The notes under the pieces: generated by a model
What the model was told of the DNA's origin: nothing
The model's database searches: none
The model's input: only the letters and a program-made list of their open reading frames with translations
Origin: Anaeromyces robustus
Taxonomy: Eukaryota > Neocallimastigomycota > Neocallimastigomycetes > Neocallimastigales > Neocallimastigaceae
DNA: 30,000 bases
Direction of reading: 5' to 3'
NCBI GenBank assembly: GCA_002104895.1
Contig: MCFG01000049.1
Location: 95,001 to 125,000 of the forward strand
In this document: in pieces, positions 20,091-28,486 of the stretch
Layout of the letters: each line of letters starts with the position of its first letter
How positions within the stretch are numbered: the stretch's first letter is position 1
Position numbers and translations under genes: made by a program

Positions 20091-21662
20091 TTAATTTATT
20101 TTTACAACTTTTTTCTTTTGTACTATTCTACATTTTTGTTTTGGAGTTTCTGGTTCTGGTTTAATGGATGGTTGTTCTTCAGCCTTTTTAATCTTGAAAA
20201 CCATTTGAATGAAATCATTGAAACCATTGTACCAAACTGGGAAATCGTGAGTACCATCAATAAATGTGTATTCATTAAAGTTTTCAATTAAATCCCAATC
20301 TCTATAAGCTTCAACAAGTGGTGGGAAAGTTTCTTTAGCTAAAACATCTTCAGTACCATAAGTAATGTAAAGGTTATGAATAGTAAGACCTTCAAAATCT
20401 TTTTCAACTTTAGCTTGGAAAACTTTTTGTTCTTCTGGGTCACCTAAATGAGCACCAGAGAAACCACCAAAGTGACTCATAATATCAAGACATTTACCAA
20501 GACCAATATCAAATGATTGAATACCACCCATAGAAAGACCAGCCATAGCAATATTGTCACGACCTTCTTTAATGTTGTAATGAGCCTTCATGTATGGAAT
20601 AATATCATTTCTAAGTTCACCTTCAAAAGCATTGAAACCATCAAAGTCACCACCAGCACCATTTGGTCCCCAATTCTTACTGGCAACACCATTGGCAGCA
20701 ATAAGAATGAATTTTTCAACATTACCACTGGCCATACCTCTGTCCATGAAACCCTTGATTTTACCACCACGACCTTTGTTAGTAAGTCCCCAACTATTTT
20801 CATTTTGACCACCACCATGAAGTAAAATAAATAATGGATAAGTAGTATCCTTATCATCAGCATCATATCCAGCTGGAAGATAAACCCAAGCATGCTTTTC
20901 ATATTTATCTTCATCAGTTAAAGCTGATTCTTCAACAGTGTAATCTCTAGTTGGATAATTAACTTCTAAGACAGTACCACGTTGTGAATCATTTAAACCG
21001 TCATCAAAAGCCTTATCTTCTGCAGCACCTTCCTTTGGATGGAAAGTAACATCCTTTAAGGTAACTTTAAGTTGATCACCATTTTCATTTCCTCTTAAAT
21101 AATCATTGAATTTAATAGCAAAACCTAAAATAGAATCATAATCAGAACTTTGAATAATTTTATCAGAAAAATCAGAAGGAATCTTAAGATTAATTTTAAG
21201 ACATCCATTCATTGAATCAGTTTCAAAATATTCAAGATCTTCATAACCTCCAAAGATACCAGTAGAATCCCATGGAAGGAATCTTAAAACGAAACCTGGA
21301 GTTTGTGCTTCAGCACTCCATTTACCTTCAACAGTACTATAATCTAATTCTAAATCAACAGATTCATAATTACCAATATTAATTTCTTCTTTGGTTGATC
21401 TGGCATATAAGGAAACACCACCACCAGCACCACCTTTAGATGTAGCAATCCAAGAAATAGAACCATCTTCTGCTTGAACTACATCAGTAGCATCAGAACC
21501 ATCAGTGAAAATGGTAAATTTTTCTTTAGTATCACGTAAAGTAATACCATAGAAATCTTCACCACGAGTTTCTAATTTTAATGGGCTACATGAAGTAACT
21601 GATAAAGTTACTGCAGAAAGAGCAAGTGACCAACAAAAATGTTTTTTTAAAAAGTTAAACAT
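20091..21662 (-). CDS. Secreted CE1-type esterase (feruloyl/acetyl-xylan esterase-like), intronless
   Basis: A 523-residue single-exon protein. Residues 1-25 are a leader (basic MFNFLKKHF, hydrophobic core, then VTSC), which fits a bacterial lipoprotein lipobox with Cys25. Residues about 30-215 form a beta-rich, Gly/Asp-rich domain that resembles a carbohydrate-binding or jelly-roll module (WIATSKGGAGGG; GKWSAEAQTPGFVLRF; LKVTLKDVTF). Residues about 235-490 are an alpha/beta-hydrolase of esterase family CE1: oxyanion region LLHGGGQNENSW, nucleophile elbow GLSMGG with Ser377, probable Asp439 in YGTEDVL, and His472 in DGTHDFPVW. Such enzymes free ferulate or acetate from arabinoxylan outside the cell. 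The tail is a Pro/Glu linker (KPEPETPKQK) and a basic end with no dockerin. No introns, no Asn runs and higher G/C content set it apart from its neighbours and suggest horizontal transfer from rumen bacteria. Substrate specificity cannot be told from sequence. Confidence 0.9.
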   Translation of the reverse strand: MFNFLKKHFCWSLALSAVTLSVTSCSPLKLETRGEDFYGITLRDTKEKFTIFTDGSDATDVVQAEDGSISWIATSKGGAGGGVSLYARSTKEEINIGNYESVDLELDYSTVEGKWSAEAQTPGFVLRFLPWDSTGIFGGYEDLEYFETDSMNGCLKINLKIPSDFSDKIIQSSDYDSILGFAIKFNDYLRGNENGDQLKVTLKDVTFHPKEGAAEDKAFDDGLNDSQRGTVLEVNYPTRDYTVEESALTDEDKYEKHAWVYLPAGYDADDKDTTYPLFILLHGGGQNENSWGLTNKGRGGKIKGFMDRGMASGNVEKFILIAANGVASKNWGPNGAGGDFDGFNAFEGELRNDIIPYMKAHYNIKEGRDNIAMAGLSMGGIQSFDIGLGKCLDIMSHFGGFSGAHLGDPEEQKVFQAKVEKDFEGLTIHNLYITYGTEDVLAKETFPPLVEAYRDWDLIENFNEYTFIDGTHDFPVWYNGFNDFIQMVFKIKKAEEQPSIKPEPETPKQKCRIVQKKKVVKIN

Positions 21663-22139
21663 TTTTTTTTTTACAATAAAATAAATTTATTTTTATTTTA
21701 TTTTTTTAATATTTTAAAAAAAAAAAAGTAAACAAAAAATGGGAAATTTTATAATATTTATACCTTATTAATTCCTTATTATATTATTTATATTATTTAC
21801 ATTATTTACATTATTTACTTTTTTTATAAGTAGAAATATTATAAATATTATAGATATTATAAATATTCATAAATATCCTTATTTTATAATTAAAAAACAA
21901 ATATTGAAGTAACCAATAAACTATTTCATTTAATATTTTTGTTTCTATTTTATACATTTTTAGTATTATTAATTAATTATTTATCTTTACACAAAATACA
22001 AGAAATTTTTTTTTAAAAAAAATATTAATTAATTTTATATTAATTTTTAATTATTACATAATTAATTAATATATTATTATTATTACATCATTTATATATC
22101 ACTAATTAAACAAACCAAATTTAATATAAATAAAGTTTT

Positions 22140-22345
22140 GGTGTATATTACAGATATTACAGATATCATACTATGTTATACTATGTTATACTACGTTTAT
22201 GTATAAAGTGGTATTAAGGTGGCACATTGTGACACATTAATCCATATTAACTAAATTTGGTTTAACCACTGCTCATCAAACCCATTATTTAATTTTTTTT
22301 TTTTTTTTTGACTCATTCAACTAATTTAGACTAACCCATTCGAAA
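22140..22345 (-). promoter_or_regulatory. Mixed-composition segment upstream of the esterase
   Basis: It lies about 480-680 bp upstream of the esterase start. It holds two TTACAGATA words, three ATACTATGTT-like words (22168-22198, the last ATACTACGTT), the near-palindromes CACATTGTG (22223-22231) and TGGTTTAACCA (22258-22268), and two AACCCATT words. The clustering suggests regulatory sites or an eroded mobile element. No known fungal binding site is matched with confidence. Confidence 0.25.
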
Positions 22346-22420
22346 TATTGTTTAAAATAAATAAAAAAAAATAAAAAAAAAATAAAAAAATAAAAAAAAT
22401 AAAAATAAAATAAAATAAAA

Positions 22421-22524
22421 TAAAATAAATAAATAAATAAATAAGATTTATTTATTTATTATTATTATTATTTTTATTATCATTATTATTATTATATTTA
22501 ATATTATTTATTTATTTATTTATT

Positions 22525-22563
<39 letters not shown>

Positions 22564-22566
22564 TTA
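22421..22566. repeat. (AAAT)n and (TTTA)n arrays in opposite orientation
   Basis: AAATA repeats up to about 22444 are followed by ATT words and then TTTA repeats at about 22505-22565. The two halves are complementary and could fold back on each other. Confidence 0.8.
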
Positions 22567-24167
22567 AAATTATTATACAAATTATAAATTTGTTTGTAAT
22601 ACACAAGTTAAAGTTTTACCCAATTAAAAAAAAAGTTCAACATAAATTAAATTTAAAAATTTATATCTTTTTTTTTTTAATTATTTTTTTAATATTAAAT
22701 AAATAAACAATATTTACATTCAATGATTATTAATAAAAGACATTAAACATAAACACATTTAATATAATAAATAAATAAATAAATGAATAGATAAATAAAT
22801 AAATAAATAATAATAGTAATAATAAATAAATAAATAAATAAACAAATAAATAAAATTGTGTTTTTATTGTTATTATAATTAAAAGAAAATTAATTAAATT
22901 TTTAAATATTTTTTTTTTTTTTAGTTTTTGTCTCAGGTTTTTTTTTTTTTTGTTTTTTTTTTTTTCTATTTTGATTTTAGTTTCTTCTATTTTAATAGTT
23001 AAAATAAATAAGTAAATAATTTTTTTTCATTTAGTTTTATTTTATTATTTAGTATTCTATATTATTTTTAATTGTTTAATTTTATTTTATTTTAATATTT
23101 ATTTATATATAATTTTTCCCTTTTTATATTAATTTATGGAATAAATATCATGATTATGTAAATTAAGAAAAAAAAAAAATTCAGGAGATTTCACAAAATC
23201 CTATTCAATAACAATATCATCATCATTTTTATTTATGAATTTTGAAACGATGTAAAAATAATAATCTTTTTAAATTTAAAGATAACGTTAATAATTTTAA
23301 ATATTTAGATTATTTTTATAGATTTAGTAAAAGTTTTTTTTTTTTTCTTTTTTTTTTTTTAATATACATGTATATATTATACATTAAAATAAAAAAATAT
23401 ATATATAATACATGAATGAAAAAAATTATAAATAATAATAAATTAAAATTTATAATCAATATTAAATCAAAAAAAAAAAAAAAAAAAAAAAGATAAATAA
23501 TAAACAATAATACATGTTTTATAAATGTATGTATAAATATTATAAATTTTTTTTTATATTTATCATTTCATGTAATAAATAAAGATAAAAAAAATATAAT
23601 TAAATAGTAAAAAAAAAAGATAATGGAGAATTTGAAAAAAATATAGAATATGTTGAAATTGTCTCTTTTATTATTTATTATTATTTCATGAATTTTTTTT
23701 AATCTTTATCTTTCTCATTCTTATTAACATATTATTATGACAATATTTAAGGAAAAATAATTTTAATAATCTTTTAAATCTTATTGTTTCTATTTACATA
23801 TGATTTTATATTTAATTATTAATAAAAAAGAATATAAAAATTAAAAAAATATATAGTGTTTATATATGAATATAATAATCGCCATAATATTAAAAACAAA
23901 TAATAATAATAATAAAAAAAAATACTAAATTATAAATTTTTATTTTTTTACCAAAATGGTATTTTAGAAAAGAAAAAAAAAAAGAATACTTCAATTGTTT
24001 TTTTCGATTATAATTTTTATAATGATTTCTCTATATTACACACTATTTAATCATTTAACACTGAAACAATAATTGAAACAATAAAAAGTTTATAAATATA
24101 TTTTTTATATTTCTTTATTAAATAATAGTTTATTTTGGTAAGTTCTATAATTTATTATAGAATTTTT

Positions 24168-24345
24168 AATAAATAATATTATATAAATATATTTCATATT
24201 TATATAATAAGACTTATTTTTTTTTTTTTAATCACAGGAGTTGGAACAGTAAAATTTTTCTCAATAGTTGTTCTAAGATCTTTTTGTTAGAAGTAACTAA
24301 TTCCATAGCTGTGATTTTATTATTATTTTATATATTTTTTATTAT
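24168..24345. repeat. Duplicated element, copy 1 (83-bp core 24232-24314)
   Basis: The 83-bp core starts TCACAG and ends CTGTGA. It matches the core at 24539-24621 with one substitution. Similarity extends leftward through AATAAATAATATTATAT and ACTTATTTT. Inside, GTTGTTCTAA and TTAGAAGTAAC can form a hairpin, and GGAA pairs with TTCC inside the terminal arms. On the minus strand the same ends look like splice signals (CACAG acceptor, GTGA donor). Confidence 0.7.
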
Positions 24346-24365
24346 AGAAAAAATAATAATATATC

Positions 24366-24433
24366 TTAATATTTTATTTAAATGATTAAATATAAAGTAG
24401 TTTAAATATTTAATCATTTAAATAACATATTAA
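24366..24433. repeat. Long palindrome between the duplicated elements
   Basis: The arms at 24366-24393 and 24406-24433 are 28 bp with one mismatch, around the 12-base loop AAAGTAGTTTAA. The inner arm reads ATTTAAATGATTAAATAT. It lies between the two copies of the duplicated element. Confidence 0.75.
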
Positions 24434-24486
24434 AATTATTATTAATAATAATTGTTCTAACATAAAGTAAATGCTTTCATTTCTTC

Positions 24487-24650
24487 AATAAATAATATTA
24501 TATCATGTTTTATCACTCTATAATAAAACTTATTTTATTCACAGGAGTTGGAACAGTAAAATTTTTCTCTATAGTTGTTCTAAGATCTTTTTGTTAGAAG
24601 TAACTAATTCCATAGCTGTGAATTTATTTTTATTATATAATATTATTTAT
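24487..24650. repeat. Duplicated element, copy 2 (83-bp core 24539-24621)
   Basis: Same core as copy 1, 307 bp to its right. The single difference is TCTATAG here against TCAATAG in copy 1, within a part not involved in the predicted pairing. A more diverged related sequence (AGGAGTTGAATAATAAAA ... TCAATAGTTG) follows at about 24733-24796. Confidence 0.7.
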
Positions 24651-25756
24651 TTATGGAGATCGATTATTATGATAAATAATATTAATTTTTTGTGTTTAAC
24701 AAATGCTTAATATTACTTATAATTTAATCGAGGAGTTGAATAATAAAAATCTTTTGTTTAATTATTCTTTCAATAGTTGACTGTGGTTCTTTCTAGGTTT
24801 AACATTTCATAAAATGATATTCATTCTTTTATAAAAACCAAAATTATGAGTACCTTTATAATATGTTCTCCAATAGAACCCGGCTAGATAGGATTTTTAT
24901 ATTCTTCCATTAAGAAATTAAATTTACTTCATGTATTAAAAGTTTTTTTTTTTTTTTTTTTTGAGCAATTCTTTTATTTTATTTTTTTTTTCTTTGACTT
25001 TAATAAATAAAAGAAATACTGAAGATTCAAAAAAATTTCTGAAATTTTGTTTCCTTATATACTTTTTTTTTAATTAATAAATATTAAATAGGCATAAGAA
25101 TAATTAAATTAGGAAAGAAGTAAGAATTAAAAAAAAAATATAAAACAATTTTTATTTTTAGATGCATTTGACTAAATTTAGAAATAAAATTGTAATCTTA
25201 TTTTTATTAATTGAATTATATTATTTAAAAATTAATTATAAAATCTAAATTTTTTTTTTTTAAAAAATGTATAAATAACAATTGAAAATAAATCATTGGC
25301 TAGTAAAAAAATGTATCACAGTAAGAAAAAATACATTATTTAAAAATAAAATAAAAAAAAAAAAAAAAAAAACTAAAAATAAAAATAAGCAAATTAAAAA
25401 TAAAAAAAAAAAAATAAAAAAAAAAATTATTTATTAATAATAATTAATAAAAATAATTAAATAAAGAAATAATTATTATTTTCGAATTTTCTGGAAAAAA
25501 AAATAAAAATTAAAAAAAAAAAAAAAAAACATTAATTAAAATAAATGTTTTATTTTATGAAGAATTTTTTATAATGCCATTTTTACATTTAAAATGAAGT
25601 TAAATATTTAAATATTTAACTATATTTTTTTACTATATTAATATTATTTATATTCTTTTCTTCTTCAACTTTTATGTTAATTTTTTATTTTTATTTTTAT
25701 CTGTTTCATTTTTAATTATAGCTTTAGATAAATCAACAAATAAAATTTGTTTATCT

Positions 25757-25962
<206 letters not shown>

Positions 25963-26267
25963 TACATAATTAAATAATAATAATAGTAGTAGTAATAGTT
26001 ATTTTACATAATTTATTTTAATTTGTTATTTTTATTATTACATAATTTACAACTACACTTTTATATATACAGCTTAAAAATATATAATAATATATAAAAT
26101 ATATTGTACTTTAAATATATTTTTATATATTTTATTTTTATCTATTTTTTAAGCTTTTTATATACATTATTATATAGAAAATTATATACATTATATATAT
26201 TATATGTTTTATATATACATTATATACATTATATTTTTTATAGCTAATATAAATTTAATTTCAAATT

Positions 26268-26867
26268 TCAATATAAAAATGCTAAAAATGTAATTAATGT
26301 AAATATCAAAGAACCACTTATTATTGAAAGTGATTTTGCATCATTTTCTTTAGTACATTCTTCAGAATTTAAATATTCTAAGATTTTTTTAGTATCGGTA
26401 AAATAATTCTTATATTGAATTATGAAATCTCTTAAGGCTTCTGTACAATATTTTGATTTGCATGTACTCTTAATAATATTATCTTCTTCTTCACTAGTTA
26501 GTGCTTTTATTGTTTTACTATCATTAGTCATAGCAAGACTAATTATTGGACAATAATTTCCACCTCCATCCTGAGTACATGAGTATTTTTTTAGTTCTAC
26601 AATTTTTTTTACTCCTTCAAGATATACTTCTTTTGTATCATCATCACATTTGTCTAAATAATCATTTGGTTTTTCATAAAATTTTTTACATTTTTTTGAA
26701 GTTAAAACATTACAACCTTTTTCCATAGTAGTATCTTCTGAAAAACCACTTCCCATACATTCATCAATTTCTTTTTTTTGACTATCGCAATCAGCTCTTT
26801 TATTCAAACTATGTGAATAAACAGAAGAAATTAAAAATAAAGATAATAATGGTTATAAAAACTTCAT
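26268..26867 (-). pseudogene. Cys-rich GPI-type secreted protein, interrupted by stop at codon 5
   Basis: The frame from ATG at 26867 reads MKFL, then TAA at 26855-26853, then PLLSLFLISSVYSHS, which is the hydrophobic core and end of a secretion signal. An LNKR dibasic site suited to Kex2 processing follows, then a mature part with ten cysteines in spacings such as C-x9-C, C-x7-C and C-x4-C, and a C-terminal hydrophobic tail (IISGSLIFTLITFLAFLY) after small residues, as in GPI-anchored proteins. No ATG lies between the stop and the cysteine region; the next Met is inside the domain. I do not recognise the family; such small Cys-rich surface proteins are common in fungi. The rest of the frame is intact for 179 codons, so the stop is recent, a sequencing error, or bypassed. 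An upstream exon joined at the acceptor-like TTCACATAG (about 26811) is possible, but no donor is convincing. Confidence 0.6.
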
Positions 26868-27060
26868 ATTTTTTTTTATTAATTAAAATTTTTATTTCAA
26901 AATATTAAATAATTTTTTTTATTTAGATCTATATAGATATATATTATTAATAAATTGTAGATGGAAAAATAGTTTCGTAATGTTGAGTTGTATATTATAT
27001 TTTTAAATAAAAAACAAATTTTTTTTATAATTTCACAAAAAATTAATGTTTTTATAATTA

Positions 27061-27261
27061 TTAATCAATTCTAAAAATATAACTAGGATAAAATTATATA
27101 TTAACGATTAAATTATATTTTTAGAATTGATTAAAAATTATAAAAACTTATAATAACTAGGATAAAATTATATATTAACGGTTAAATTATTATAAGTTTT
27201 TATAATTTTTAATCAATTCTAAAAATATAACTAGGATAAAATTATATATTAATGGTTAAAT
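27061..27261. repeat. Nested inverted-repeat array with three copies of a 32-bp core
   Basis: The 32-bp core (starting ACTAGGATAAAATTATATAT) occurs in the same orientation at 27082-27113, 27156-27187 and 27230-27261, with one or two changes at the GATTAA/GGTTAA end. Core 1 is flanked by perfect 21-bp inverted arms (27061-27081 and 27114-27134). Core 2 is flanked by perfect 42-bp inverted arms (27114-27155 and 27188-27229), the outer 21 bp of which are the core 1 arm. Core 3 has only its left arm. Confidence 0.9.
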
Positions 27262-27453
27262 TATTATAATTATATTGTCAAAAAAAAAAAAAAAAAAAAG
27301 AAAAAAAAATAAATATATAAATATTTTATATATACCTATAAAATATTTAATTATAAGTATAATTTTGATATTATTTTTTTACTTTTTTATAAAAAATTTA
27401 TTATTAAATTTATTAACAGTCAGTTAATGGGGTTTAATAATTATGTCAAACTT

Positions 27454-27521
27454 ATAATTTAAATATTGGTAACTCTTTATCATAAAATATATTAATAAAG
27501 AGTTACCAATACTTAAATTAT
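27454..27521. repeat. 27-bp hairpin
   Basis: The arms at 27454-27480 and 27495-27521 are complementary with one mismatch, around a 14-base loop. The inner arm ATTGGTAACTCTTTAT contains enough G/C to exceed chance pairing in this composition. Confidence 0.85.
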
Positions 27522-28270
27522 TATGTAATAAATTACATACTTTTATATTAACATAATGTGCTTATACCTTAAATTTAATACATTACATTAATACATTTAA
27601 CACATATTTCACATATTCTAACAAAATTTAATTTAAAAATATTATTCAATATTAATAAATAAATTATTATTTTTTAAAAGACAAGTTATCCATTAAATAC
27701 TATATTTTTATGTATTATTTTTCTTTAAAATAATAATAATTTATTAATATTATATAAAAATAATTAATTTAATAATTTTTTTTTATAAATATGATATATC
27801 GTCTTTAAAGTATTAAAACACTTGCTATTTTATTATATATAATTATAATTATATAAAAGGTAAAATTTTTATTAATAAAATGGCTATTTTCACATAAATA
27901 AATTTTATTATTCAATTATTAATAATTGAATAATATTAATAATAATATTAATTTGATAAATAAATAGGGAAAAAATTTTTTTTATTTATATTAATTAATT
28001 GAGGATGATTTTCCTTTATATTAATAATATAAAAAATAAAGAAAAAAATTTTATTTTTTTTTCCTATTTATTCCTATGTTATTATTAAATCATTCCTATT
28101 TATTAAATATTGAAATTTGATTTATTGAATTTTTATTCCTAAAAAATTTTTTTTTTTTTAGTTTATGAGATACGTTAAAATAAATTGTATACAAATGTAT
28201 TTCAAAATATATATAAATATAATCAAATATAAATTATAAAAATTTTGATTTTGAAAAAAAAAAAAAAAAT

Positions 28271-28288
28271 AAGTACTTGGGAAAAAAA
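28271..28288 (+). promoter_or_regulatory. TTGGG-containing 18-bp motif, copy 2
   Basis: AAGTACTTGGGAAAAAAA lies 216 bp upstream of the processing-peptidase ATG, preceded by an A-tract and followed by a long T-run. It matches 220-237 in 17 of 18 positions. A weaker relative, TAGGGAAAAAATTTTTT, is at about 27966. It is a candidate promoter element for a housekeeping gene. Confidence 0.3.
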
Positions 28289-28486
28289 AATTTTTTTTTT
28301 TTATTTGTATAATTTTTAAATTTTTGATTTTTAATTTTATTATATATAATAAATAATATATAATAAAATTGAAATTGAAATTTTAAAAATAGGAAAAATA
28401 ATAATAATAATTAAAAATTAAAAGAAAAATTATAGAAAAAGATAAATAATTAATAATATTTTTTAATAAATATATAAAGTATAAAG

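Larger units (their letters stand above)
26868..28486. promoter_or_regulatory. Divergent intergenic region rich in inverted repeats
   Basis: This 1.6-kb spacer separates the minus-strand Cys-rich gene and the plus-strand processing-peptidase gene, so it carries both promoters. No coding exon is seen. It holds the nested repeat array at 27061-27261, the hairpin at 27454-27521, weaker palindromes near 27900-27950 and 27960-28075, and the TTGGG motif at 28271-28288. Confidence 0.55.

Noticed and set aside
20517-20914. Several frames of 70-108 codons on both strands inside the esterase
   Set aside because: They are shadows of the higher-G/C esterase coding sequence, which has all catalytic motifs in its own frame.
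23180-23262. Minus-strand stretch KNDDDIVIE, stop, DFVKSPEF as a gene fragment
   Set aside because: It is too short and broken by a stop, with no neighbouring exon. It is noted only as a possible relic.
24232-24314. Hammerhead-type ribozyme in the duplicated element
   Set aside because: The core motifs CTGATGA and GAAA are not present at the junctions; only simple hairpins can be drawn.
24841-24890. tRNA T-arm-like GTTCTCCAATAGAAC
   Set aside because: No acceptor stem, D-arm or anticodon arm can be drawn around it, and the loop lacks the TTCRA pattern.
26805-26807. TTG as the start codon of the Cys-rich protein
   Set aside because: The codon lies after a clear signal-peptide core that begins at an ATG at 26867. 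Non-ATG initiation is not needed to explain the frame, though the TAA leaves the true start open.
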